Part shown: piece after piece, positions 17,752-27,297 of the stretch
Position numbering within the stretch: position 1 is the first letter of the stretch
How the letters are laid out: every line of letters starts with the position of its first letter
Origin: DASUHT01 sp038230835
GTDB taxonomy: Bacteria; Actinomycetota; Thermoleophilia; Gaiellales; JAICJC01
Assembly: GCA_038230835.1 (NCBI GenBank)
Contig: JBBRMM010000003.1
Location: forward strand, 124,001-188,000
Length of the DNA: 64,000 bases
Direction: 5' to 3'
Made by a program: the position numbers and the translations under genes
Notes under the pieces: generated by a model
What the model was told of the DNA's origin: nothing
The model's input: only the letters and a program-made list of their open reading frames with translations
The model's database searches: none

Positions 17752-18713
17752 GCGCGCGTCCCCATCCGCCGGCCGATCCGGCGCACGATCAGCTGCGCCC
17801 CCAGATTGGTGGCAAGGCTGATCACCAGCAGGATCACCGCCAGGAAGTAGAGCGACGAGCGCTGCAACGAGGTGGCGGTACCGGCGAACTGTGTGGCGAT
17901 CCAGGCCGCCATCGCGCCGCCCTGCCCGAACAGCGAGCTCGGTGCACGGTTGGCGCTGCCGATCACCTGGGCGACTGCGATCGCCTCACCCACCGCACGG
18001 GCGAAGCCGAGCATGACCGCCGCCACCAGCCCGGCGCTGACCTGCGGGATGGCCACGCCGCGCACCATCTCCCAACGAGTGGCGCCGAGAGCAAGCGCGC
18101 CCTGCTTGAGCTCCCCAGGCACGCTCTCGAACAGGTCTCGGCTGATGCTGGCGACGATCGGCACGATCATGATAGTCAGCACCAGACAGGCGGACAGCAG
18201 CCCCGAGGCCGACGGGTAGCCCGAGAAGAGCGGGATGAAGCCGAGGTTGCGGTGAAGCCACGGCTCCACGTCGGTGGCGAGCAACGGCCCGAGCACGATG
18301 ATGCCCCACAGGCCGAGGACGACGCTGGGGATGGCGGCGAGCAGCTCGACCATCAGCCCAATCGGCGCCCGCAGCCGACGGGGGGCGAGCTCGCTAAGGA
18401 ACAGCCCGATGGCGATCGCCGTCGGCACCGCGATCGCGAGTGCGAACAGCGATGTCACAAGCGTGCCCTCGATCAGGTACCGGGCGCCGAACTGGTCCGT
18501 GACGGCGTTCCAGACGGTGGACGTGAGGAATCCCGGGCCGAACTTCGACATGCTCGGCCAGGCGTTGCTGACGACCTCCTCGACCAGCAGGCCGATCGCC
18601 GCCACCACGAGCAGCACCGCGCCACCGGACAGCACGCGCAGAGCCAGGTCACCGAAACGCGGACGCCCCCGGCGCGCGAGGGCGAGACTCTCGGTGTGAG
18701 CTTCGACGGTCAT
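17748..18713 (-). CDS. pstC: Phosphate ABC transporter permease
   Basis: A 321-residue permease with six transmembrane segments and the EAA loop (LKQGALALGATRWEM). It begins with about 20 polar cytoplasmic residues. The ATG at 18713 has GGAG six bases upstream. A 67-base gap containing a perfect 13-bp hairpin separates it from pstS, unlike the tight overlaps in the rest of the operon. Confidence 0.94.
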   Translation of the reverse strand: MTVEAHTESLALARRGRPRFGDLALRVLSGGAVLLVVAAIGLLVEEVVSNAWPSMSKFGPGFLTSTVWNAVTDQFGARYLIEGTLVTSLFALAIAVPTAIAIGLFLSELAPRRLRAPIGLMVELLAAIPSVVLGLWGIIVLGPLLATDVEPWLHRNLGFIPLFSGYPSASGLLSACLVLTIMIVPIVASISRDLFESVPGELKQGALALGATRWEMVRGVAIPQVSAGLVAAVMLGFARAVGEAIAVAQVIGSANRAPSSLFGQGGAMAAWIATQFAGTATSLQRSSLYFLAVILLVISLATNLGAQLIVRRIGRRMGTRA

Positions 18714-18736
18714 CGGCTCCGCAGTATGACGAGTCT

Positions 18737-18767
18737 CGCGGGGGACGCCCTGGCGGCGTCCCCCGCG
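18737..18767 (-). promoter_or_regulatory. Perfect 13-bp hairpin between pstS and pstC
   Basis: Arms 18737-18749 and 18755-18767 pair perfectly around the five-base loop CTGGC. No T tract follows on the minus strand. The likely effect is partial termination or protection of the pstS mRNA 3' end, so the binding protein is made in excess over the permeases. Confidence 0.6.
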
Positions 18768-18780
18768 TGGCTCCGGGTGT

Positions 18781-19851
18781 TCAGGATCCGATCTTGGCGA
18801 TCTCCGCCGTATCGTGCGTGACCACCGCCGCGGGCAGCGGCGGGAAGCCGAGCGGAAGCCCGAACGCCTGACCGGTGGACGAGATCGCGTAGGTCAGAAA
18901 CGCCTTCAGCGTGCTCGCCTTCGACGACGCCGTGGGGACGATGGCGTAGGTGTAGGTCGACATCGGATACGCCTTCGCCGCGGAGGCCGGAGGATTCACC
19001 AGCGAGATCGAGCCGTCCGGAGCGATCGTGGTCACCGCAGAGGCGGCGGCGGCAATCGCACCGGTGGTCGGCTGCGGGTACTGCCCGGCCGCGTTCTTCA
19101 ACACGGCCTCGTTGAGCGAGTCGGCGGCGATGTAGGAGATGCCGACGTAGCCGATCGAGCCGTCGGTGGCCTGCACCGCGGCCGCCACACCCGAGTTGTG
19201 CTCCTCGCCGGTGCCGGTCGGGAACGTGGGCTGGGTCGATGCGCCGACCTGGCTCTTCCAGGTCGGGCTGACGGCCGACAGATAGCTGCTGAAGACGTAG
19301 CTGTCTCCCGAGCCGTCGCTGCGGTAGATCGGCGTGATGTGGGTCGACGGCAGGCTGACCCCGGGGTTGAGGGCGGTGATCGCCGGGTCGTTCCATGCGG
19401 TCACCTTGCCGAGGAAGATGTCGGCGACCACCGGGCCGGTCAGCTTGAGGTTGTTGGGCACGCCCTTGACGTTGTAGGTGGCGACGGTAGCCGCCAGCGC
19501 CCACGGGATCTGCACGCAGCTCTTGCACGCGGTCGCCTGGTCGGGGCTGAGCGGAGCGTCACTGGCGCCGAAGTCGACCGACTTGGCCGTGATGGCATCG
19601 ATGCCACCGCCGGAGCCGACCGCGCCGTAGGTGATGGTGACGGCAGCGGGACTCTTCAGATAGTCGGCCTCCCACTGCGCCAGCAGCGGCGCGACCAGCG
19701 TACTGCCCGCACCGACCAGCACCTTGCTGTCGGAGCTGCTGCTGCCCGGCGCCGTCACGGTCGTGGTGCTGCCGCTCGAGCCGCACCCTGCGGCCACGGC
19801 GAGCGCCCCGGCGGCAACAGCCGCGGCGGCAGCGCGTTTCATCCTGGTCAT
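18781..19851 (-). CDS. pstS: Phosphate-binding lipoprotein
   Basis: A 356-residue periplasmic/surface phosphate-binding protein. The N-terminus MTRMKRAAAA plus an Ala-rich stretch ending in AAGC forms a lipoprotein signal. Phosphate-loop regions GAGSTLVAPL and SDGSGDSY are visible, with a Ser/Thr-rich linker after the lipid Cys. The ATG at 19851 is preceded by GGAGGG. It is first in pstSCAB, behind a TATAGT -10 and an upstream PHO box. Confidence 0.95.
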   Translation of the reverse strand: MTRMKRAAAAAVAAGALAVAAGCGSSGSTTTVTAPGSSSSDSKVLVGAGSTLVAPLLAQWEADYLKSPAAVTITYGAVGSGGGIDAITAKSVDFGASDAPLSPDQATACKSCVQIPWALAATVATYNVKGVPNNLKLTGPVVADIFLGKVTAWNDPAITALNPGVSLPSTHITPIYRSDGSGDSYVFSSYLSAVSPTWKSQVGASTQPTFPTGTGEEHNSGVAAAVQATDGSIGYVGISYIAADSLNEAVLKNAAGQYPQPTTGAIAAAASAVTTIAPDGSISLVNPPASAAKAYPMSTYTYAIVPTASSKASTLKAFLTYAISSTGQAFGLPLGFPPLPAAVVTHDTAEIAKIGS

Positions 19852-19902
19852 GGAGCCCTCCATCGTCGTCAGTCGTCCACCTGGCAATCCTCAGGCGCCT
19901 TG

Positions 19903-19908
19903 ACTATA
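19903..19908 (-). promoter_or_regulatory. -10 element of the pst operon
   Basis: Minus-strand TATAGT lies 51 bases upstream of the pstS start. There is no good -35; the PHO box begins 33 bases further upstream, consistent with activator dependence. Confidence 0.55.
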
Positions 19909-19940
19909 GGTGCGGCTTGCGACGGGAAGTTGCTCAGCCT

Positions 19941-19969
19941 GGTGGGGTTATGGTGAAGAACCAGTGAAC
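19941..19969 (-). promoter_or_regulatory. PHO box (three repeats) upstream of pstS
   Basis: On the minus strand three 7-base units, GTTCACT, CTTCACC and CCCCACC, are each separated by four bases, which is the GTTCACC-N4 direct-repeat architecture bound by PhoP in Streptomyces. No phoP/phoR genes are in the window. Confidence 0.65.
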
Positions 19970-20011
19970 AGCCCCGGGCGCTCGCCGGCCGCGGTACCGT
20001 ATGCTCTGCCG

Positions 20012-20689
20012 GTGCCCAGAGAAGGCTTTCAGCACGAGCTCGACGAGATCGAGGCCCTACTCCAGGACGAGGCGCGGCTGTGCCAGAACGCGCTCGGCAG
20101 GGTGATCCACGCGCTCGGTGGCCGCGACCTCGCGGGAGCGGAGGTGGTGGTTGCCGGCGATCACGACGTGGATCGGGTCTACCAGCGGGTTGATGTCGAG
20201 ATCGAGTCGCTGCTCGCCCGCCAGGCTCCGGTGGCATCCGACCTGCGGCTTTCGCTGGCGATGATCCGCGTCAACATGCACCTGGAGCGGATCGGCGACC
20301 AGTGCGTGAACATCGCCAAGCTGACCAGGTTGATCGGTGACCACCCGCTGCCGGCCGACCTGCTGGCGGAATTCGCCCGGATGGGTGCGGCCGCCGGGGA
20401 GATGATCGGCGAGGCGATGTCCTCGTTCGGTGCCCGCGACGTGGCTCGGGCAGAGGCGCTGGTGGCCGCCGACCAGGTGATCAACCGTGCCAACCACGGT
20501 GTCGCCCGCCGCATCCTCGAGCTGGCCGAGCGCACGACCGCCCACGAGGCGGGCCTGCACGCCATCCTGATCTCCCGCTGCCTGGAGCGGATCGGCGACA
20601 ACGCCGTCGACATCGGCGAGCAGACCGCCTACCTGGTGACCGGCGAATTCCGCGAGTTCACGGACGCGTCCCCCGGGGCCGCGCTGTAA
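20012..20689 (+). CDS. phoU: Phosphate transport regulator PhoU
   Basis: A 225-residue protein of two three-helix PhoU repeats. The repeated metal-binding signatures are MHLERIGDQCVNIAKL (about residue 90) and CLERIGDNAVDIGEQ (about residue 194). PhoU links Pst transport to PhoR signalling and limits phosphate uptake. The start is GTG 20012, six bases after TATGCT. It is divergent from pstS, so the intergenic region carries both promoters. Confidence 0.93.
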   Translation: MPREGFQHELDEIEALLQDEARLCQNALGRVIHALGGRDLAGAEVVVAGDHDVDRVYQRVDVEIESLLARQAPVASDLRLSLAMIRVNMHLERIGDQCVNIAKLTRLIGDHPLPADLLAEFARMGAAAGEMIGEAMSSFGARDVARAEALVAADQVINRANHGVARRILELAERTTAHEAGLHAILISRCLERIGDNAVDIGEQTAYLVTGEFREFTDASPGAAL

Positions 20690-20705
20690 GAAGCTGCCAC
20701 CGCGC

Positions 20706-21620
20706 CTACGACGCCGCGGACAGCGCCTGCTCGAACACGCGGTCGGCGCCGAGTTGGTCGAGCTCCGCGCCCAGCAAGCGGGAAAACTCGTGCCGCGGCA
20801 GCACGACCGGACGGGCGACCCCGTCGACGCCGGTCGCATGCCCCAGCTCGCCGCGGCCTGACCGCTCGACCACCAGCTCGTGACCGCCCGAGTGGACGCC
20901 GACCCGCTCGACGGCGCGCCCGCGCCCGCTCTGCTCGACGCCGAGCTGGCGATCGAGCCGCGACCGCAGCCAGCCCGCCAGCAGCAGTGCCTCGTTCTCG
21001 GGCCCCCGCACCTCGATGCCGATCGAATGGCGAAACGCCTCCAGCCCCGCGGGGGCGTCGGCGAGCATTGCGAGTGCCTCGCGCCACGGCTGAAGCCTGG
21101 CCCATGCGATGTCGCTCACCGCGACCGAGCTGGACGCCAGCGCGATCGCGGCCTCCAGACCGCAGGCATCCGAGTCGACGATCACGCGCGTGACCAGCTC
21201 GGCCAGCTCGTCGAGCAACGGCCGCCCGCCGTCGATCCCGCCCATCCACAGCAGGAAGACCGGCAGGTCGGGGACCAGCAGCCCGACCACCGCACTCGGC
21301 AGCGCCTGGGGCTCGGCCTCGATCACCACCTGCTCCGAGCACACCTCCTGGCCGCCGTCGCCGAGCCAGCAGGAGCTCGTCACGGTGGCCCGCGCCTCGC
21401 CCCCGGACGGAGTCACCACCAGCGCCCGCAGCGGCCGGCTGCCGGCGATCATGGTCAGCGCGTCGGCGACGGCGTTGACGTCCTCCGCGGTCGGCGCGTG
21501 CACGACCAGGTTGAGCGTGGTCGCCCGCACGCTACCGCTGCGATCGCCGCCCCGCAGCTGCGCCAGCAGCGGCTCCACCCCGGCCAGATCGGTCACGGCC
21601 TGCGTGTCGGGGGCGGTCAC
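20706..21620 (-). CDS. opcA: Glucose-6-phosphate dehydrogenase assembly protein OpcA
   Basis: A 304-residue OpcA homologue, required in actinobacteria and cyanobacteria for full G6PDH activity and oligomerisation. Family segments include TTLNLVVHA near the N-terminus, LLVPDLPVFLLWMGG in the middle and LAGWLRSRL near the C-terminal part. GTG 21620 overlaps the zwf stop by four bases, placing it last in tkt-tal-zwf-opcA. Pairing with zwf makes the assignment firm. Confidence 0.92.
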   Translation of the reverse strand: MTAPDTQAVTDLAGVEPLLAQLRGGDRSGSVRATTLNLVVHAPTAEDVNAVADALTMIAGSRPLRALVVTPSGGEARATVTSSCWLGDGGQEVCSEQVVIEAEPQALPSAVVGLLVPDLPVFLLWMGGIDGGRPLLDELAELVTRVIVDSDACGLEAAIALASSSVAVSDIAWARLQPWREALAMLADAPAGLEAFRHSIGIEVRGPENEALLLAGWLRSRLDRQLGVEQSGRGRAVERVGVHSGGHELVVERSGRGELGHATGVDGVARPVVLPRHEFSRLLGAELDQLGADRVFEQALSAAS

Positions 21621-23140
21621 GGCCTGCGCCACCGCCGGCCGTCGCGCGACAGCAGCTCGTCGGCGGCGTCCGGCCCCCACGACCCGGCCTCGTACAGCTG
21701 CGGCTGGCCCGACAGCCACTGTTCGAGCAGCGGATCACAGATCTCCCATGATCGCTCCACGCCGTCCTGCCTGGTGAACAGCGTGCCGTCGCCGCGGATC
21801 GCGTCCAGGATCAGCGTCTCGTAGGCCTCCGGAACGTCGGCCAGGAACGACGAGCCGTACTGGAAGTCCATGTTGACGCTGCGGATCGAGAGCGTCGGCG
21901 TCGGCGCCTTGGCGCCGAAGCGCAGCGAGATGCCCTCGTCGGGCTGGATCCGGAGCACGAGCGAGTTGGCCTCCAGGTGCTCGGCCGCGTCCGCCGCGAA
22001 GGGCAGGTGCGGGGGGCGGCGGAACTGCACGGCGATCTCGGTCACGCGCTTGGCCAGCCGCTTGCCCGCCCGGACGTAGAACGGCGTCCCGGCCCACCGC
22101 CAGTTGTCGATCTCGAGTTTGGCGGCCACGAAGGTCGCCGTGGTAGACCCGGCCGGAACGCCTGGCTCCTCGGTGTAGGCGTCCGCCGGCGCGCCCGTGA
22201 CATAACCCTTCGCGTACTGCCCGCGGACGGTGTTTTCGAACGTCATCGGTCGCATCGCGCGCAGCAGCTTCGTCTTCTCGTCCCGCACCGGGTCGGCGTC
22301 GAAGGCCGCCGGCGGCTCCATCGCCACCAGCGCCAGCACCTGCAGCAGGTGGTTCTGGACGATGTCGCGCACCACGCCGGTCTCCTCGTAGAACTGCGCC
22401 CTGTGCTCGACGCCGATCGACTCGGCGACGGTGATCTGGACATGGTCGACGTAGCTGTTGTTCCACACCGGCTCGAAGATCGCGTTGGCGAATCGGAAGG
22501 CGAAGATGTTCTGCACCGTCTCCTTGCCGAGGTAGTGGTCGATCCGGTAGATCTGGCGTTCCTTGAACGGCCTGTGGACGATCTCCGCCAACTCCTGAGC
22601 CGACTCGAGGTCGTGCCCGAAGGGCTTCTCGATCACCACCCGGGCAAAGCCCGGCGGGCGGTTCAGCTTGGCGGCACCCATCCGCTGCACGATCACCGGG
22701 AAGAAACTGGACGGCGTCGACAGGTAGTAGACCCGGTTTCCTTCCGTGCCGTGCTCGGCGTCCACCCGCTCGAGCATCTCCGCCAGCGCGTGGAAATGGG
22801 CGTCGTCGTCGAATCCGCCCGGCTGGTAGCGCAGGAGGCCGGCGAACGCCGGCCAGAAGTGCTCGTCGATGGGAGTCCGCGAGTGCGACTCGATGGCCGC
22901 CTTGGCGAAGTTCCGGTACTCCTCGTCGGTCATCTCGGTGCGGGCGTACCCGACGACGGCAAACCGCGGCGGCAGCAGGCCGCGCACGGCGAGGTTGTAG
23001 ATGGCCGGCAGCAACTTGCGCTGAGCCAGGTCACCGCTGGCCCCGAAGATCACGAACACCGTCGGGACGCTCGCCCCTCCGACCCGCAGGCCGGCTCGCA
23101 GGGGATTCTCGTGCGGCGGCCGCTTCTCCTTGACGCTCAT
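21617..23140 (-). CDS. zwf: Glucose-6-phosphate 1-dehydrogenase
   Basis: A 507-residue G6PDH, the first enzyme of the oxidative pentose phosphate route, making NADPH. The N-terminal GASGDLAQRKL is the NADP motif and RIDHYLGKETVQN the catalytic site. Start and stop overlap the neighbours by four bases each (ATGA with tal, GTGA with opcA). 6-phosphogluconolactonase and Gnd are not in the window. Confidence 0.96.
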   Translation of the reverse strand: MSVKEKRPPHENPLRAGLRVGGASVPTVFVIFGASGDLAQRKLLPAIYNLAVRGLLPPRFAVVGYARTEMTDEEYRNFAKAAIESHSRTPIDEHFWPAFAGLLRYQPGGFDDDAHFHALAEMLERVDAEHGTEGNRVYYLSTPSSFFPVIVQRMGAAKLNRPPGFARVVIEKPFGHDLESAQELAEIVHRPFKERQIYRIDHYLGKETVQNIFAFRFANAIFEPVWNNSYVDHVQITVAESIGVEHRAQFYEETGVVRDIVQNHLLQVLALVAMEPPAAFDADPVRDEKTKLLRAMRPMTFENTVRGQYAKGYVTGAPADAYTEEPGVPAGSTTATFVAAKLEIDNWRWAGTPFYVRAGKRLAKRVTEIAVQFRRPPHLPFAADAAEHLEANSLVLRIQPDEGISLRFGAKAPTPTLSIRSVNMDFQYGSSFLADVPEAYETLILDAIRGDGTLFTRQDGVERSWEICDPLLEQWLSGQPQLYEAGSWGPDAADELLSRDGRRWRRP

Positions 23141-24237
23141 GCCGCGCCGCGCCGGGACATGCCCTCCATCCGCTCACGGATGGTGTCGATCAGCGAGTCG
23201 AACGACGCGGAGAACGACGAGACCCCGTCGTCTTCGAGCCGTTGGGTGACCTCGGCCATCGAGACTCCGGCGGACTCGACCGCCGCCAGCAGACTGCGAG
23301 CGCCATCGAGGTCGGCGTCCACGGTGCGGGCGACGGTGCCGTGGTCGGCGAACGCGGCGATCGTGCCCTCCGGCATCGTGTTCACGGTGTCCGGCCCGAT
23401 CAGCTCGTCCACGTACATGACGTCCGAGTAGGCGGGGTCCTTGGTGCCGGTGGACGCCCACAGCGGACGCTGCACACGCGCCCCGTGCTCGGCCAGCGCC
23501 GCCCAGCGGGCGTCCCCGATGATCTCGCCGAACCGCCGGTAGGCCAGCTTCGCGTTGGCGACGGCCGCCTTGCCGCGCAACGCGGAGTCGATGGGCAGCA
23601 GTTTGTCCACCGCGGTGTCGACGCGCGACACGAAGAAGCTGGCCACCGAGTGCAGGTCGTCGATCGGCTGTCCGGCGGCCACCCGCCGCTCGAGGCCGCG
23701 GATGAACGCTTCGTGAATGGCAGAGTACGCGTCGATCGAGAACAGCAGGGTCACGTTGACGTTGATCCCGGCGGCGATCGACTCCTCGATCGCCGGCACC
23801 CCCTCCGCGGTGCCCGGGATCTTGATGAAGATGTTGGGGCGGCCGATGCGGCCCCAGAACTCGGATGCCGCCGAGATCGTGCGCGCGGTGTCGCGGGCGA
23901 GCGACGGCGGCACCTCGAATGACACGAATCCGTCGCGGTGATCCGTCGCGTCGAAGACGTGACGGATCTGGTCGGCCGCCTCCCGCACATCCTCGACAGC
24001 CAGTTCGAAGAACGCATCCGTGGGCGACAGCCCGCGGGCGTGCAGATCGCGGATCGCCGTGTCGTAGTCGGCACTGTCGGCGATCGCCTTCTGGAAGATG
24101 GTCGGGTTCGAGGTGACGCCGACCACACCGTCGTCAACCATGCGCCGGAACTCACCGGACACGAGCCAGCTGCGGCGGATGTTGTCGAGCCACGGGCTGG
24201 TGCCCGCCTCGAACAGGGCCTTCAATCGTTCGGCCAT
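23137..24237 (-). CDS. tal: Transaldolase
   Basis: A 366-residue transaldolase of the longer actinobacterial type. Visible marks are GVTSNPTIFQKAI near residue 40, the Schiff-base Lys in FIKIPGT and SVASFFVSRVD. It moves a dihydroxyacetone unit between sugar phosphates. The ATG at 24237 lies three bases after the tkt stop and is preceded by GAGGAGG located in the last tkt codons. Confidence 0.95.
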   Translation of the reverse strand: MAERLKALFEAGTSPWLDNIRRSWLVSGEFRRMVDDGVVGVTSNPTIFQKAIADSADYDTAIRDLHARGLSPTDAFFELAVEDVREAADQIRHVFDATDHRDGFVSFEVPPSLARDTARTISAASEFWGRIGRPNIFIKIPGTAEGVPAIEESIAAGINVNVTLLFSIDAYSAIHEAFIRGLERRVAAGQPIDDLHSVASFFVSRVDTAVDKLLPIDSALRGKAAVANAKLAYRRFGEIIGDARWAALAEHGARVQRPLWASTGTKDPAYSDVMYVDELIGPDTVNTMPEGTIAAFADHGTVARTVDADLDGARSLLAAVESAGVSMAEVTQRLEDDGVSSFSASFDSLIDTIRERMEGMSRRGAA

Positions 24238-24240
24238 CGC

Positions 24241-26205
24241 TCAGTCCTCCTCGGAGAGAATCCGTTCGGCCTCGGCCGCCACGCGTTCGGCGGTGAATCC
24301 GAGGTTCTGCAGCACGGTGGCGCCGGGCGCGGACGCCCCGAAGCGGTCAAGGCCGACGATCGCGCCGCGCAGACCGGCAAAGCGCTCCCAGCCGAGTGTG
24401 GCAGCGGCCTCCACCGTCACACGCGCCGTGATACGTCGGGGGATCACCGCCTCACGATAGCTGTCCGGCTGTTCGGCGAACAGCTCCCACGAGGGCAACG
24501 ACACCACCCGACTCGGTATCCCACGGTCGGTGAGCATCGCCCGCGCGCCCTGAGCGACATGCACCTCGGATCCGGTGGCGATCAGGAGCACCCGGGGGTC
24601 GTCGTCGCCCTCCAGCACGTAGCCGCCGCGGGCGGCATCGTGCACCGGATACCGGTCGGCGTCGAGGATCGGCAGTGCCTGGCGCGTGAGCACGAGCGCC
24701 GTGGGGCCCTGCCGCTCCAGCGCGACCCGCCATCCAATCGCCGTCTCGTTGGCGTCGGCGGGCCTGAACACGGTCAGGTGGGGAGTCGCCCGCAGGGTGG
24801 CGAGCTGCTCGACGGGCTGGTGGGTGGGGCCGTCCTCGCCGAGGCCGATCGAGTCGTGGGTGTAGACCCAGATCGACCGCGCCGCCATCAGCGCAGACAA
24901 CCGCACGGACGGTTTCGCGTAGTCGACGAAGTTGAAGAAGGTGCCCGCGTACGGGCGCAGGCCCGAGACGGCGAGGCCGTTGACGACGCCGCTCATGCCG
25001 TGCTCGCGAACGCCGAAGCGCAGGTAGCGCCCGTCGTGCGAGCCGGGCTGGAAATCCGTCCAGCCGGGCGGCAGGGTGTTGTTGGACGGTGTCAGGTCGG
25101 CCGAACCGCCGACCAGCTCGGGCACCTGCGACTCGATCTGAGCCAGCACCTTGCCCGAAGCGGCACGGGTGGCGATCGGCTCGCCGGCGGGGAAGGGCGC
25201 GATCGTGAGCTGGGGTGGCCGGCCCGAGAAGATGCGGCGCAACTCGTCGGCCTGCGGGTGACCGGCGAGCGATTCCTCCCACGCCCGCTGCAGGTCCGCT
25301 CCGCGCTCGCCGACATCCCGGTATCGGGTGCCGGCCGCATCGGGCACGAAGAAGAACTTGTCGGGGTCGAAGCCCAGCGTCCGCTTGGTCTCGGCCTGCT
25401 GCTCGGCACCGCGGGCGTCCGAGTGAGCACGGTGCGTCCCGGCGTCGCGCGACCCGTATCCGATGATCGTCTTGACCGAGATGAAGCTGGGCGCGCCAGG
25501 TCGGTCGAGAGCCGCGGTCACGGCGGCGTCGATCTCGTCGAGGTCGTTGCCGTCGGCGACGATCGAGGTGTCCCACCCGTAGGCCGCATAACGCCCGGCC
25601 CGGTCCTCGGTGAATGCGATCGACGTGTCGCCGTCGATGGAGACGTGGTTGTCGTCGTACAGGAAAACCAGGTTGTCGAGTCCCAGATGCCCGGCCAGCG
25701 AAGACGCCTCGCCCGACACGCCTTCCATCAGGTCGCCGTCGGACACGATCGCGAACACCCGAAACCCGGCCAGCTCGCCGTAGCGAGCCTCCAGGTGCTT
25801 GGCGGCGATCGCCATCCCCACCGCGTTGGCCGCTCCCTGACCGAGCGGCCCGGTGGTGGTCTCAACCCCAGGTGTGTGGCCGTACTCCGGGTGCCCGGGG
25901 GTCTTGCTCCCCCACTGCCGGAAGTTTCGCAGCTCGTCGATCGACAGGTCGTACCCTGTCAGGTGCAGCAGCGAGTAGAGCAACATGCAGCCGTGCCCGG
26001 CCGAGAGCACGAAGCGGTCGCGACCCGGCCAGTGCGGGTCGGCTGGGTTGAAGCGCAGGTGCCTCGTCCAGACCACATGGGCCAGGGGTGCACAGCCGAG
26101 GGGAAGCCCGGGGTGCCCCGAACGCGCCTGCTCGACCGCGTCCAGCGACAGCGTCCGCACGGTGTTGATGCACTCCAGATCGATGTCGTCGAAAGCTCGT
26201 GACAC
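24241..26205 (-). CDS. tkt: Transketolase
   Basis: A 654-residue transketolase using thiamine diphosphate. The N-terminal ARSGHPGLPLG, the ThDP motif region SDGDLMEG...NLVFLYDDN and the C-terminal pyrimidine domain (VREHGMSGVVNGLAVSG) are all present. GTG 26205 follows AAGGAG with seven-base spacing, which decides the start. It is the first gene of the pentose-phosphate operon. Confidence 0.96.
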   Translation of the reverse strand: MSRAFDDIDLECINTVRTLSLDAVEQARSGHPGLPLGCAPLAHVVWTRHLRFNPADPHWPGRDRFVLSAGHGCMLLYSLLHLTGYDLSIDELRNFRQWGSKTPGHPEYGHTPGVETTTGPLGQGAANAVGMAIAAKHLEARYGELAGFRVFAIVSDGDLMEGVSGEASSLAGHLGLDNLVFLYDDNHVSIDGDTSIAFTEDRAGRYAAYGWDTSIVADGNDLDEIDAAVTAALDRPGAPSFISVKTIIGYGSRDAGTHRAHSDARGAEQQAETKRTLGFDPDKFFFVPDAAGTRYRDVGERGADLQRAWEESLAGHPQADELRRIFSGRPPQLTIAPFPAGEPIATRAASGKVLAQIESQVPELVGGSADLTPSNNTLPPGWTDFQPGSHDGRYLRFGVREHGMSGVVNGLAVSGLRPYAGTFFNFVDYAKPSVRLSALMAARSIWVYTHDSIGLGEDGPTHQPVEQLATLRATPHLTVFRPADANETAIGWRVALERQGPTALVLTRQALPILDADRYPVHDAARGGYVLEGDDDPRVLLIATGSEVHVAQGARAMLTDRGIPSRVVSLPSWELFAEQPDSYREAVIPRRITARVTVEAAATLGWERFAGLRGAIVGLDRFGASAPGATVLQNLGFTAERVAAEAERILSEED

Positions 26206-26304
26206 TGACGCTCCTTGCAGGTGCTACCGGGGGACGGGAGGGCACGGCTCGGCGTCCGCACCGGATGTTCGCCGCACGTTACACCCGGCCCGGCGATCCG
26301 GGTC

Positions 26305-27285
26305 CTACCCGGAACCGGCGTAGGCATCAGCGTGCTGCTGCGCCAGCAGCCGGCCCGCGTGCTCGAGGTCGCCGTCCTCGAGCGTACGGCATCTCCGGCG
26401 GGCCAGCTCGGCGGCGGCATCCGCATGCACCCGCCCGCCGATCGCCACGCAGGCCACCGCTGCGGCGGCGCAGCGGTCGGCGATTCGCGCCACCACCTTG
26501 CCGCGCAGCGTCTGAGCGTCGATCGCGCCCTCCGCAGTGATACACAGCGCCGCGCCCGCCAGCGCCTGGTCGAACCCCGCCTCGGCCATGACCAGCTCGG
26601 CGCCCGCGACCGCCTGCGCGCCGAGCTCCATCAGCATCCCCCCGATGCCTCCTCCGGCCCCGGCGCCCGGGCGGTCGGCCGCGGCCAGGCCGAGGATCGC
26701 CAGCCGCCGATCGAGCTCCGCCACCTGCTCCGCCGTCGCCCCCTTCTGCGGGCCATAGGTGACGGCAGCGCCGGTCGGACCGACGAGCGGATTGTCGACG
26801 TCGAGCGCAGCGACCAGCTCGACGCCCACCGGCACCGCCCCGAGCGCTTCGCGCAGCCCGACGCCGCCGTCGGTCGATGCGGTGCCGCCGACCCCGATCA
26901 CGATCCGCCCGGCTCCAGCCGAGATCGCGGCACGGATCAGCTCGCCGGCACCGAACGACGACGCGCCGACGGCGTCGGGCGCCATGTCCGCCACCCTCAG
27001 CGCCCCGCACGCCGCGGCAACGTCGAGCGCCGCGGAGCCGTCGGTGAGCAGCGCGAACTCCGCCTCGCACGGCCGGCCTCGTGCATCGTGCACCCGCGCG
27101 CCGACCCAGCGCCCTCCACGCGCCGCCAGCAGCGCCGCCGCCGTCCCCTCGCCGCCGTCGGCCATCGGCAACCGGCGCAGCTCGTCCTCTGACCGCACCG
27201 TCGCCCAGCCACGGGCGATGGCGTCGGCCGCTTCGGCCGCGGTATAGGTGCCGCGCAGCTTGTCGGGGGAGATCAGGACTCGCAT
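26305..27285 (-). CDS. Glycerate kinase (GarK/GlxK family)
   Basis: A 326-residue glycerate kinase. Family motifs are SPDKLRGTYTAAEAA at the N-terminus, PMADGGEGT near residue 45, GVGGTASTDGG near 132 and a C-terminal TAEGAID region. It phosphorylates D-glycerate, feeding it into glycolysis. The ATG at 27285 is nine bases after minus-strand TAGATT. The last 15 residues are less conserved. It may be expressed separately from tkt, since 99 bases lie between them. Confidence 0.9.
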   Translation of the reverse strand: MRVLISPDKLRGTYTAAEAADAIARGWATVRSEDELRRLPMADGGEGTAAALLAARGGRWVGARVHDARGRPCEAEFALLTDGSAALDVAAACGALRVADMAPDAVGASSFGAGELIRAAISAGAGRIVIGVGGTASTDGGVGLREALGAVPVGVELVAALDVDNPLVGPTGAAVTYGPQKGATAEQVAELDRRLAILGLAAADRPGAGAGGGIGGMLMELGAQAVAGAELVMAEAGFDQALAGAALCITAEGAIDAQTLRGKVVARIADRCAAAAVACVAIGGRVHADAAAELARRRCRTLEDGDLEHAGRLLAQQHADAYAGSG

Positions 27286-27297
27286 CGGTTTCCGAAT

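Noticed and set aside
26289..26302. Small CCCGG hairpin after the glycerate kinase gene
   Set aside because: A five-base stem with no T tract is too weak to call a terminator in this GC-rich sequence.
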